Position numbers and translations under genes: made by a program. DNA of 64,000 nt from Rallus limicola (lineage: Eukaryota > Chordata > Aves > Gruiformes > Rallidae): NCBI GenBank assembly GCA_022605955.1, contig JAKCOZ010000009.1:558001-622000 (forward strand). Direction: 5' to 3'. The notes under the pieces are model-generated. The model saw only the letters and a list, made by a program, of their open reading frames with translations, ran no database searches and was not told the DNA's origin. Positions 1 to 9,800 of the stretch are shown here, in pieces; the stretch's first letter is position 1, and each line of letters begins with the position of its first letter.

Positions 1-553
1 TCTGCCTTATGGTGGGATTTGGTAATTCTGTATTTCAAGGTGACAGGTTGTTAACACCATCATGGTCCTCCACAGCACTTGGACTCTGCTTCAGGACTAC
101 AATGGAAGGGTGGTAGCAATTAGGGCTTGGGACTGACCACTGTGAAAGATCTGTGTGGCTGTTCAAGGAAACTTCCTTCTAACCTTCAGGTGCTGGACAT
201 GTAAACACAAGTGAGGAATATCAGAATATGCTTGTTAGGTTTAAAGTGGCAAAGGCTGAGAAGAGGTGATACTAGCTGAGGAAACAGTAGTACTGCTCTC
301 TAGGTTAAGCCAGCTGGCAGGCAGGGAACGGGAGCGCAGTGAAATCAGGGTTACACTATGGATACCTCTGGATACTAGGAAATGAAAACTGAACCTAAAA
401 TTGCAAAGGGTCCAAGCCAAAGTTAAGTCAACCTCTTCTCTTTTACTGGGAGGGTGTTGGTCACCCACTCAAAATGGTCCTTGGCTGATTTAAGCTACCT
501 TTGGTCTGAAGTGGCTGCAGAAGGAGTTGAGCCTGGGGCATCATTAGGGCCAG

Positions 554-575
554 AAACAAACAAACAAACAAACAA
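554..575. repeat. (CAAA)n microsatellite
   Basis: About five tandem copies of a CAAA/AAAC tetranucleotide, seen directly. Related A/C-rich tracts recur through the window. Confidence 0.9.
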
Positions 576-978
576 CCTAAAGAGAAGAGCAGAAAAACAT
601 TAGCATATCAGCAAGCCTCTTTTTTATACATTCACACCTGTACCTGTATGTGTATATTAAACATACATACATGCATGGGCCCATGGAATCTGCCTACCTT
701 TTGCAGTAACAAACACTGCTTTGAAGCCATCGCTGCCCATCCCGCCCTGGCTCTGCTGATCTGCTCCCTGTGACACGCTGTGTCTCTCTGCCTTTTCATT
801 TTCTCTGGGGTTTTATCAGTTCTGGAGGATGGACAGTGCTCTTATTGAGTGCCTTGCATCCAAAAGTCTATTTGATAGTCGTTGCAGGTTTGATGTGCAG
901 CAGTCTTTGTTAAAACACAGTGATCTTTACATAAACAAGCTGACCTTTGTAACTGGCATTTTGTCAGGATGGGCTGAG

Positions 979-1014
979 AAAGGAGGAGGAGGAGGAGAGA
1001 AGAGGGGGAGAGGA
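979..1014. repeat. Purine-rich (GGA)n tract
   Basis: A run of GGA trinucleotides followed by GA/G-rich sequence with no pyrimidine for over 30 bases on the plus strand. Such polypurine stretches can form triplexes; no function is inferred. Confidence 0.85.
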
Positions 1015-1832
1015 GCCTGTGCTACTTGTTGCTGTAAGGGAAAGCGTATTCTGAGGCAAAGAGGGAAGATGCTATGCATCTCATCTTTATAGCCACATCA
1101 TGAATCATACATATGCCTACATATTTAACAGCTACTGCCCTTGAAATGGACACTGTATTTCTCCTCACTAACCGTAACATCCCTCCTTTTCTGCCCTCCT
1201 CACTAAAGACAATAAACCCCAAAGCAGGCTAAATCACTGCTAAGATCAGGTAACTCCACAATTCCTTAGTATAAAAATGATGAAACGTGCTGACAGGAAC
1301 CAACCAACGTGGTGCCAGAGGAACCTCGGGCAGCTGAGCCTCTCACAGAAGGGTCTGTACACTCGGAACCATCAGACTGGCATCACTGGGCACCGGTGCT
1401 GGGGGAGATCAACACCTTCCCCATCAGACAGCTCAGAAAAAAACCAGTGTCTGCACAGGGGGTAAGTGCTGGTGCAGCACTGCTGGTCACTCCACACTGC
1501 CCAACGTATGCATCACACAGCGGGTACGGTCGCTGTGCCTGCTGATGCTGGGAAGAAGCACGGTGTGCACACAGCCAGGCTTCCTCACTGGCACACGGGG
1601 ATGCCCAAGCTTCTCGTAGATCCGCAGGCTGTTCCCTGACACAGACCGGCGTGCAGTTTACCTACCAGGCTCTCAGACTAACTATAGGCAGGGAATTACG
1701 TTTTTATTAGCTATAAATGTGCGTGTCTGCTTACAGTACATATGTAGGAGAGGAACCGGCGCGGGGGTGTGGGGGGAGGAACAAGCTCGGTGAATGCTGC
1801 GCTGCCTCCCCGCTCCCACACCCCCCTTGAAA

Positions 1833-1856
1833 TTCAGCACACACTCTGGAAGCGCC
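1833..1856 (+). promoter_or_regulatory. Possible split REST/NRSF-like site
   Basis: TTCAGCAC at 1833-1840 matches the left half of the RE1 consensus. GGAAGCGCC at 1848-1856 matches the right half with one base missing. The spacing is a few bases wider than the canonical 21-bp site. REST represses neuronal genes outside neurons, so a site near BRINP3 would make sense, but chance occurrence in GC-rich DNA is quite possible. Confidence 0.25.
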
Positions 1857-2321
1857 GTGCGAGGAACGGGAGATCTTTCCACCGAGCCTGCTCGTGATTT
1901 CCATACCGAGAGCCCAGCAGCTCCGGGGATGGGGGGGGCTCGGAGGGGGGATGCTTCGCTTACCCGAGGCAGGGCGGCGGGCGCGGGGGATTAGCAGGAC
2001 CGCTCCCGCCCATCTCGCTGCCCCCCGCAGTGATGTTTACGGGCGCGATGTCTGTCTCCCTTGGTCGCTCCAAGCAGCCGGTTCCCCACGCAAACGGCCC
2101 CCTCCGCCGCCTCTCCCTGCCGGGGCCGGGACGGGGAGGATGGGGATGCCACAGCCGGGCGAGAGGCAGGGAGAGGGAGGAAGCCAGCCCGGGGCACCTG
2201 TCTGCGAGGGGGAAAAAACCAAAAGGATCTGAAACAAAGGCTTGGCTGAGGGTAGGGGGGGAGGCTGGGAGCGGGGCTCCTCTTACCCGGTCGATACCGC
2301 CGCTGTGGCTCGCTGGATTGC

Positions 2322-2342
2322 GGGAGGAGGAGGAGGAGGAGC
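2322..2342. repeat. (GGA)n microsatellite in CpG island A
   Basis: About six tandem GGA units, read directly from the sequence. They produce Glu/Gly repeats in overlapping spurious frames. Confidence 0.85.
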
Positions 2343-3439
2343 GGGTGCCGCGCTACCCGGCAGCCGGCCCGGGGGCTGCCTCCCGGCGCGCCGGCCCCGG
2401 GTCGTGCCGTGCCAGCCCTCGCCCGTGCCGTGTGCCCCGGCCCCAGGGGCTGCCAGAGGCCGTGCCGTGTTCCCCGCCACCCTCCCCCCTTCCCCCCTCC
2501 CACCACCCCGACCGTGTCGCTTCCCCCGGCGAGGCGGCGGAGCTGGCGCCGTCCATCCCCCCTCTCCGCGGCTCTCCGCGCCCCGCTGCGCAGGCGGCCC
2601 CTCCTCCTCTCCCGCCCCCTCCGTCCCCGAGGGAGACTGGCGATGTCCTGCAAATCCTGACCCCAGCGCTGGGAGCTGTGCGGAGCCAGCAGCCCCGAGA
2701 CGCGCCCGCTGACATCCCCCCCCCGCCGCCGCGGCTGGCGGGATGACCGCCCGTCTCGCCCCTTCCCGGGCGGCCGCGGCTGGCTTCAGCCCCCCGCCTC
2801 TCAGCGCCGTGCTGCCCTTGCTCCGCCTGGCTCGGCAAAGCCCCTCTCTCCCCGCCCGCTGCTGAGATCCCACCGTTTGTTATTCTTCCCTTGAGGACCA
2901 CGACCGTCACCGCCAAAAGCCCACCTCAGCCCCGACGAATCCAATCCCTTCCCGCAACTCCTCTTGCTATTCGGATTTCCTACTCTCTCCCCTCCTCCTC
3001 CCTCCTCTCCAGCTCCCGCCACCCCTCCGCCCCCACCCCCCCTGAATTCCTGTGGGTCTCTTGCCTCTCTCCCCCTACACACAGGCGCGGTGTGAATGGT
3101 TCGCTGTGCTCGCTGCGGTGCCACGCAGAACCGCTATGGTTTCCAAAGTCCCAGCACCACACAAAGCCCTCCTCTAGCTTGAAGCCGAAGATCATGGACT
3201 ATATGCTTGGAATCGGGATGCATTTTGCTCGCGGCCGCCTGCCTTCCTGAGATGTCACTCGGTGAGTAGGTTTTATTCCATGCTCAGACCGCTCGTTGCC
3301 AGCAGAAGGGACAGTTAACTGCACGGGGGGGAAGGAAAAGGGAAGAAAAGCAAGGTCTCGCCTGCCTCGCCTTGCTCCCGAACCTCTCAGCAGCCTGCCT
3401 GGCTCCACTTTCTGAACTCGAAGGAATTAGGGAGCCCCA

Positions 3440-4150
3440 GCCCCGCTTGCCCGCATCCCTCCGCACCGCTCGGCACTAAGTTGCGCCCCGCAGTGCTGAG
3501 CAGTTACCGCGCTGTAGCGGTGCTCGCACCGGGCTCTGGACCTGCCACAGCGCCGGCGGTTCGACCCTGGCTGCCGGGTTGGGTGCTGGGAGGGCTCGGG
3601 CTTCTCCCGGCGCGGGAGGATGGACCGGGCTGGCGGGCGGGTAAAGGAGCCGTGAGCGTGTCTGACGGCGTGTCGGGAAGTCTGCGTGGGGAGGGGGGGT
3701 GGGAAAGTTCATTCCTCTTCCTGAGCCCCCGGGGAGGCTTGGGCTGGAGTGGGGGTGGGCAGGTATTCTCCAGGAAGGATAGGAAAGGATTTCCAGGCGT
3801 AATTAGATCTGTCGGACGCTTGTGCTCGAAGGTGATAGCTGCTTCTGGGGGGCCGCGGCTGCTGGGGGGCTGCTGCTGCTACGGGGCGTGTGTGTGGGGT
3901 GCGTGTGTGCTGGAGGGGCTGCTGCTGCGGGGGGGGACGGACGGGGACGGGCTGCCTCTGCGGGGGACGGGCTGCAGCCACCTCCTACCCGCTCTCGCTT
4001 CACGCCCTCCCCGCAGGTCTGAGCACCCCTGTCCCCTCCTGGATTTATCTGTTGCTGTTTTCGGGAATAACCAGTGTCGCTGCTGGCCCGAGGAGCGCAG
4101 GGTAGGATCGAGGCGTCATCTTCCCAAAGCGTACGCTCCACATATACCTC
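3440..4150. promoter_or_regulatory. CpG island B
   Basis: A second block of CpG-dense DNA. Just upstream, a strong donor (CG followed by GTGAGT at 3262) could end an alternative first exon. Inside, a pyrimidine tract ending CCCCGCAG at about 4017 could act as an acceptor. These give possible alternative 5' exons, but none is supported beyond the splice motifs. The 243-codon plus frame across 3481-4212 overlaps minus-strand frames of similar length and reads as low-complexity Gly/Leu/Arg sequence, so it is treated as compositional. I see no recognisable protein domain. Confidence 0.7.
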
Positions 4151-4443
4151 CACCTGCCGCGTTTCGAAGCGCGGAGCATCTTCTGAACCGAGTGGGGGCT
4201 TCCTTACTTTGAAAGAAAAATAGGAGAGAACCAAAGGAAATAAATACTTTTTGGTTTAAAAAAAAAAGACCAAATGCCTTCGGAGTGCTATTTGCGGATA
4301 CTACTTCCAGTATTTCCGTGTCTCTAATTAGCAGCAGAGATCCACCCATGTTCAATAGCAGAAGGTAGGGAGGAAACACGTTACTTCTCTCGGTGAGGTA
4401 TGGACTGGGGTCCATTTAACTCTGTCCTTTGGTGTGCAGGATA

Positions 4444-4444
<1 letters not shown>

Positions 4445-4482
<38 letters not shown>

Positions 4483-4489
4483 ACGCGCA
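4445..4489. repeat. (GT)n tract with CGCG flank, Z-DNA-prone
   Basis: There are about 17 GT dinucleotides at 4447-4480, flanked by GC on the left and ACACGCGCA on the right. Together they form 45 bases of unbroken purine/pyrimidine alternation, a composition well known to favour Z-DNA under negative supercoiling. The tract sits between two CpG islands and about 2.3 kb upstream of the preferred first exon. Confidence 0.9.
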
Positions 4490-4661
4490 GTCATGTCTCC
4501 GAAGCAGTACGTGCGCGGATCACAGGAAGGTGCTAAAGGCTTGCGAGCAGGTAGGGATGGCAGGGAGACATACACGGGATCTGAATGTACTGCTTGGTGA
4601 CAGAGGACGGGAAACATCAGTGCTCCCTTCAATGCCGTGCTCTCTAGAGGGCTGCCCCCAT

Positions 4662-4681
4662 CCCCCCCCCCCCCCCCCCCC
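4662..4681. repeat. Poly(C) run of 20
   Basis: Twenty consecutive C residues were counted directly. The minus strand is a G20 run able to form a G-quadruplex, and the plus strand could form an i-motif. Length is prone to sequencing or assembly error. Confidence 0.9.
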
Positions 4682-4779
4682 GCCTCTTCCCCCTCCAAAC
4701 TGCTGGCTGATGTCGAGAAAAGGGGAGTGAAAAAAAACCCTTCAAGCGTGGGATCCAAAATTCATCTTTCCTCCAGCTC

Positions 4780-4960
4780 CCGTCTTCGCCCAGCAGCTCG
4801 AACCCCCACACCTAGCCCAGTCCCCACAGCTACGCGTCCTTCTCCTGGAGGGTCTGGAGGGTCTCCTCCCGGAGCTATTCCTGTTACCGGCAATACTCGA
4901 CCTGCCCCCCACCCCCCGCCTCGCCGCACACATTGCTCCTGCCCCGGGCCCCCTCGCCCG
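4780..4960. promoter_or_regulatory. Weak CpG-rich patch C
   Basis: A short GC-rich, Pro/Arg-coding stretch with several CpGs between the poly(C) run and the A/C-rich tract. It is too short and too weak to call a separate promoter and may be an eroded part of a once continuous island. Confidence 0.4.
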
Positions 4961-5120
4961 GGACTGGGGTAATTAACCACATCCCAACCGTTTCTCCTGA
5001 ATTACCCGCCAATGACGCTGCTGCTGGGATCCTCAGGAAAGTTTCTGTGCAGTCATACCTCCTTTCCTTCCTAGGTACAGCGGATTACCCAGCTAAGCGC
5101 GTTTCAAAACCTCTGATCAT

Positions 5121-5350
5121 TAAAAAAAACCCAACAACCCCATCCAAACCAAACCAACCCCCCAAAAAAGCCACCAAACCCTCCAAAAGCCAAACTAAAA
5201 ACCAAAACAAAACCCCCAAACAAAACCCCAAACCGACATCCCCACCCAAAAAACCTAAACAAACACCCCCCCCCCCTCCCTAAAATCCACCCAAACCCAG
5301 CCAAAACATCCTGGGGTGGGGGGGGGTGGGTGGGAAACAAAACCCAACCC
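5121..5350. repeat. A/C-rich low-complexity tract with C-run and G-run
   Basis: The tract opens with TAAAAAAAACCC and continues for over 200 bases as mixtures of AAAC, CCAAA and CCCC with almost no G or T. A run of 11 C lies at 5266-5276. It then flips to a G-rich cluster at 5313-5334 (runs of 4, 9, 3 and 3 G) that fits a G-quadruplex. The C and G runs are complementary and could pair. The Lys/Pro/Asn-rich frame through it is an artefact of this composition. Confidence 0.85.
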
Positions 5351-6297
5351 AGGAAGTCCTGAGGGATTAACTGGCTATGGGAATGGCTCACCCGGTGAGC
5401 ATCACCTCGCCGTGCTCCTTAAATGATAGCGCTCTGCAGAAGAGATTAATGTGCCCATCAGCAGAACGTTTCCCGGGTTTAAGAGCACTCTATATTCCCT
5501 CTCTGCCGACGGGAGCGGGAGACGGCAGGACACAGGATGAGGGCAGTGGAGTTGTTTAGATCACAGTCCCTGTGATGGATGGCAGTAAAGCGGAGCCTGG
5601 GCAGTAAAGCTGACACAGGTCAGACCGGGTGGCGTTTCTACACCCAGCAGAAGATGGGGGGGGACGCGACACCCCACCCCCCCAAACCCTTTGCATACAA
5701 ACATGAAATAAATCAATGCGATTAATGTAGGCTTAATGGGCGATGGCAGCAAGCGAGCGCGAGGTGTGCTTAACAGAGCAGGTCCCCATTAGCCCCGGTG
5801 GGAAAGGAACCACGCTCCGGCCCCCCGCACCGCTCTCGCGTCGGGCCGCATGACTCAGAGGGTAACAGGCTGCCCGGCCCGCAGCCCGGCGGTTCCTGCG
5901 TGGCTGCGGCTGCTTCTGCTGCTTTCCGCGCAGAAGACCGGCGGTGTGTGAACACCTCCCGAGCCCCGCGGCCCGTTCCCCAGGGAAGGGTCCCCAACAG
6001 CCCTTCAGGGGGAAAGTTTGGGTGCCCGGGTGCCCAGCCTTCCTGCCCGGCTGTGGCTGCACAGGCGAGGACGGACTGCCAGCACCCCCCGCGCTGCTTC
6101 CTCTCCCCGGGGGCTGCGCGGCCTCGGGACTCCCTTTCTGTCGGGAGTTAATTCCCTAATTTCAGGTATCGGCGGGGTGGGGGTGGGGTGGACACAGGGC
6201 TCTGGCAGAGAAAACACCTTTAAGAACACACGTCAAGGTGCAGCTTGCGCGGCCATCCGCCCGGACTGCGCGGCTCCCTCCAGTTGCGCGTGTCCCC

Positions 6298-6375
6298 GGG
6301 GGGGGGGATGTTAGGGGGGAGGGGGGATGCTGGGGGTGGGGGATAGAGGGGCGGGAAGGGGAGGGAAGAGGGGAG
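6298..6375 (+). promoter_or_regulatory. G-quadruplex-prone G-run cluster
   Basis: Seen directly: a run of 10 G at 6298-6307, runs of 6 G at 6314-6319 and 6321-6326, 5 G at 6332-6336, another 5 at 6338-6342, and further G3-G4 runs to about 6375. This far exceeds the four-run G-quadruplex pattern. It lies about 300-400 bp upstream of the CCAAT box of the proposed promoter, on the coding strand. Confidence 0.8.
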
Positions 6376-6677
6376 CAGCGGCACCGCCCGCCCCAGCAGC
6401 AGGAGGGGCTCCGGGCGGAGCGAGCTGCTGCAGCCGGGCGGCAGCGCCGGGTCCGGGCCGCGGGCAGCCGGGACCCCCGGGCTCTGCCCAGCTCAGCGGG
6501 AGGGGCGGGCGGCTGGCCGCTGGCGCCGCCGCGCAGGGGAAGCAGCAGGGAAGGCTCGTGGGCAGAGGGTGCCCTCCCGGCTGCCCGCGGCGGGGAGGGA
6601 GGCGCGGGCGCGAGGAGTCACCCGGCGTGCGGGGTGCTGCGGGCAGGGCTCGTGCCTGCGCCTCGCGGCCGCGCCAG

Positions 6678-6682
6678 CCAAT
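6678..6682 (+). promoter_or_regulatory. CCAAT box
   Basis: An AGCCAATCC match to the NF-Y binding core, inside CpG island D and about 140 bp upstream of the proposed first-exon donor. NF-Y sites usually lie 60-100 bp upstream of the start, which would put transcription initiation at about 6740-6780. Confidence 0.5.
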
Positions 6683-6749
6683 CCCGGGCGGCGGCAGCGC
6701 GACCCGTGTGTAGCGTGTGTAAGGAGCGAGGCGAGGGGAGTAGGGTGCG

Positions 6750-6823
6750 TGGGAAGACGGGAGACCTGCTTTCCTCGGGCGGCGGGCGCTGTGCTGCTCA
6801 GAGACCACCATGCATTTATGAAG
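6750..6823 (+). other. BRINP3: Proposed BRINP3 non-coding exon 1 (5' end uncertain)
   Basis: The 3' end is supported by a near-consensus donor, GAAG followed by GTAAGG, with the intron starting at 6824. The 5' end is a guess from the CCAAT box and may lie further upstream. The exon would be entirely 5' untranslated. It contains ATG at 6810 in a strong ACCATG context that stops after three codons (TGA at 6819-6821). A second ATG at 6818 would read through the splice into exon 2. Alternative first exons are possible because donor-like motifs also occur at about 1460, 3262 and 4550. Confidence 0.5.
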
Positions 6824-9800
6824 GTAAGGTCTTCGTTACCCGCAGCCCGCGCGCGTCTCGCTGCCGGAGCCCGGCGCGTTTCTGCGCCCCTTGCAGCAGC
6901 TGCGCCGCGTCGGAGCGGGGAGCGCGGGGCAAGGAGGCGCGAGGCCAGGCTGGGGGCTTGGGGCGCTTCTCAGAAGGGGGGATGCGGCGGCTGCTTTTGG
7001 GGGTGAAGCGAGTGTATGCGTGTGAGGGAGATTCGTGGCTGGCAGAAAAGGCGATGTGTGCGAGGAGTGAAGGATGTTCTGTTGTAGCATCTAAACCGGC
7101 CAGGGATGCGTGTCAGATGAAGGCCGATGGGGGGTAGACCCGGTTTTGGACAAAATAGGGAGTAGTTGAGAGACATGTATCTGACGAGCAAGGCTGGCAG
7201 AAGAAACAAAAATAACTTCTTCCCTAGAAAAGCCCACATCTAACTTCAGCTGTGGCATCGCGAAAGGGTGTTACAAAGTCAGACCCTCTCCCAGTCGGTA
7301 TTTTCCAAAATGACTGACTCGGGCACATCAGGCACCCAGAGATAAAGCTAGAGCGGCCCTGCTCACATTTACAGGACAGAAGAAATAACTTTGGAGAAGC
7401 AATCCGTTCAGATACTAGACTTTGCAGGCTGCTGCCAGTGCTCTCTCCCTGAGACCTTGCTATGAGAACAGGAACATTTGACTTCCATCTCTTCCTCCCT
7501 GTATCTAAGTGTAGCAACAGAACCACAGCCTTGGATGCTGTTGCAGTGCTGTCTAATTATCAGAGGTCCTTAAAGAAACTGCCTACAAATTCCTGCCTTC
7601 AACCATTTCTGTCTCCAAGTCGTGTACATAATTTAAGCAGAGGAGGGGGAAAAAAAAAGAAAAAAAGAGAAAAGATCTGTTATATTTTCAGTAAGCTGAT
7701 CCACCTCCAGCAAGAGCTAACCTCCACAACAGACGCTGGGTTCACCAGAGTGGCTGTGTTTGGGGTGCTTGCTCAGGAAGCGCTGAAACACTGCGAGTGA
7801 AAACGCTAACTGGGAGCATGAAAACAAGCAGCTGAGAGCTTCCCAGACCTCGCTGCAGAAGGCAGCATTTGTACAGCACGCCAACAGAACAACTTGAGGA
7901 GCTTCGAGTGATGCAATCGCCCCATCTCACCCTTTCCCATGTCTTGCACTGCTGCCTGAGTGCTGCTGTGAGGAATCGGCTACAGGAGTCTGCTCATTTC
8001 TCACACCAACCTCTGCCCGAAAAGTTACTTCTTCAGTCACGTAGATTGCAGCGACTTCCACCTCTCTCAATCCCAGGTAGCGGCAACGATCTGGGGGACT
8101 GAAATAGTTCCATGTCATTTGGATTAATTTGGAATTGAGTAATCACGTGTGACTGTGACCGGTCTGAGGCATTTCTTGATTGAGGTTTCAACAGCAAAAT
8201 GCAACACCTATTGAAAAACCTAAGGAAGCTCTTTCAGCCAACAAGCTTCTTGCTTCTTCAACAATTTTTGAAAATCTAAATGGAAGATTGGAAGAGCAAT
8301 CAATGTACCTAATTTTTCGTATAGAAGAGAAAGGGAGTGGTGGTGGTGGGAAGCATTAGGTGATAATTTCTGGAAACATTGTGTGTTTTCTAGCTGTCAC
8401 ATATGCCTAATGCAGCCCTTTTTGATTCCTCCCAAAGCTTTGTCTCTCCTCAAAATCAGAAGTAGGCATTTAATATCTTCCTCTCTTGAAACACCCATCT
8501 CCCATGGGAGTAAAATCACCAGAAATACATTTGGACAAATAGAGCTGAAATACTATGTCAGGCAGGTCGCCTTAAAGAACACTGTCCTGCTCGGCTGCTG
8601 CAGGGAGGAACTGACAGCTGGCCATTCTGTGGGGAAGTGATCTTGCTCTTCTTCTTGATCCAAGTCCTATACCCTTGCAAGAGAGAGCATTTAAAAAAAA
8701 ACAACCAAACAATTGCAACCTTGTTCTCTTGGTAGCATCGTTCCCCTGTTGTTGACTATGCCTGTAGTTGGGTGAGGGCCTGATCACGCACCATTAGAGG
8801 AGATCAGACCATTCCTATTAACCACTGAAACAGATCAATTTCCAGGACAATAATTCAGAACCAAAATGAACTTCAGGTTTAGACAAACAAACAAGCCAGA
8901 AAAAAAGGCAGGCATCCTGAAGTTACATGCTGCATACTGAGCAGTGTAAGGCTTTGCATATCTTGAGTCAAATAGCATTAAAATACTAAAGAGCTGAAGG
9001 ATTTTTAGCCTGACCTTATGGGTTTTTTTAGGTCTCAGTACTGTATCCTCATTGATAAATGGACTTTCTTCTGCATGAAGTGGAGGTGCGTTAACAAAGC
9101 TCCATTTTCTGAAGCACCCACTGGTGCCTCGTGGCTCCAGTCACCGCAGCGCTGAAAACTCCAGTGTGAATAATCTGATCTCCTAGCTCTGAAATTAATC
9201 ATTCATATGTACCCCAGAAAGCGTGCATACATCAACACAGCTTGCATATACATATGCATACATAGATATAAATATGTATGGTGAGAACTACAGAGATGCA
9301 CCCCTTCACCCCCACGCACACAGGTTGTGGAATGACTCGTTTGCCCTGGCTCAGGCCATGGGATCAGTTATTTAGCTCTGTCTTTCCCCTCAAAGTCTCC
9401 CCACACTCCATGTGCTCTGGGGAGGGGGAAGAAGGGCACCCTCTGCCATGGCAAAGCTTTCCATGTCTGACTAATAAGCCTCTCACAGAGGCCACGGATT
9501 TCGTTCCACCCTCCAAAGAAGACTGACCAGGCAATATATGCTGTCAGCTAAATTAAGACTATTAAACTGTAGTGGTTTCTCTTATAATGAGGTGAGATCC
9601 TAAGGCTCGTCAGTCAGATACCTTTGCTGTAGCAGTCACATTAACGGTGATTAGAAAATTCTGCTAATTTGCAGTAACACCTTCACTGCCACAGCTACCA
9701 GCACTTGATTAATGAGAAAAGTGGTTTCTAAGGTATTTATTATACATAGCCAAGGAAAGGACTTAAATCTGGGGAACGGGAGCACTGCTCTATACCTTTA

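Larger units (their letters stand above)
1..1740. other. Upstream flank without recognised gene
   Basis: This stretch precedes the CpG-island cluster. Its base composition is mixed and CpG-poor until about 1280, then moderately GC-rich. It contains a (CAAA)n run at 554-575 and a purine-rich GGA tract at 979-1014. Open frames here (for example 829-1092 plus) are short, match no family I know and lack start context or codon structure that would persuade me. A good splice-donor sequence (GG followed by GTAAGT) lies at about 1460, so an upstream non-coding exon is possible, but I see no matching acceptor or transcript evidence. No CR1 fragment was recognised. Confidence 0.6.
1740..2890. promoter_or_regulatory. 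CpG island A (distal)
   Basis: This is dense GC-rich sequence with very frequent CpG, strongest at about 1990-2790, and sharply different from the AT-rich flank at 1-1280. It contains a NotI-type GCGGCCGC site near 2770, a GGA run at 2322-2342 and several G-runs. Long open frames on both strands (for example 2030-2746 plus and 1991-2653 minus) overlap each other and are Pro/Arg/Ala/Gly-rich, which is expected when GC-rich DNA lacks stop codons, so I do not call them genes. The island lies about 4 kb upstream of the preferred BRINP3 first exon. It could be an alternative promoter, a divergent non-coding promoter or a Polycomb-type domain of a developmental gene. Boundaries were judged by eye. 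Confidence 0.75.
5800..6960 (+). promoter_or_regulatory. BRINP3: CpG island D, preferred BRINP3 promoter
   Basis: This is the longest uninterrupted CpG-dense block next to a good first-exon donor. It contains a CCAAT box at 6678-6682, GC-box-like GGGGCGGG motifs near 6347 and 6502, and a G-run cluster at 6298-6375. No TATA box is visible, as usual for CpG promoters. It is the CpG island nearest to the coding exon, which starts 14 kb downstream on the same strand. Assignment to BRINP3 is inference from strand, position and the donor. The 299-codon frame at 6238-7137 runs through the donor and is compositional. Confidence 0.65.

Noticed and set aside
2030..2746. 238-codon plus-strand frame in CpG island A, overlapped by a 220-codon minus frame
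   Set aside because: Stop codons are AT-rich and so are rare in GC-rich DNA. Both strands are open at once, and the peptides are Pro/Arg/Ala/Gly-rich with no domain.
3540..3575. GGTTCGACCC, resembling a tRNA B box
   Set aside because: No A box at the right distance and no cloverleaf could be drawn around it. Expected by chance in CpG-rich DNA.
3481..4212. 243-codon plus-strand frame in CpG island B
   Set aside because: Low-complexity composition, competing open frames on the other strand, and candidate splice sites inside it. No recognisable protein family.
5104..5391. Gly/Phe-rich minus and Lys/Pro-rich plus frames
   Set aside because: Both are direct translations of the A/C-rich low-complexity tract.
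6238..7137. 299-codon plus-strand frame over CpG island D
   Set aside because: It runs through the good donor at 6824 and the G-run cluster, and its composition is that of GC-rich DNA. No domain recognised.
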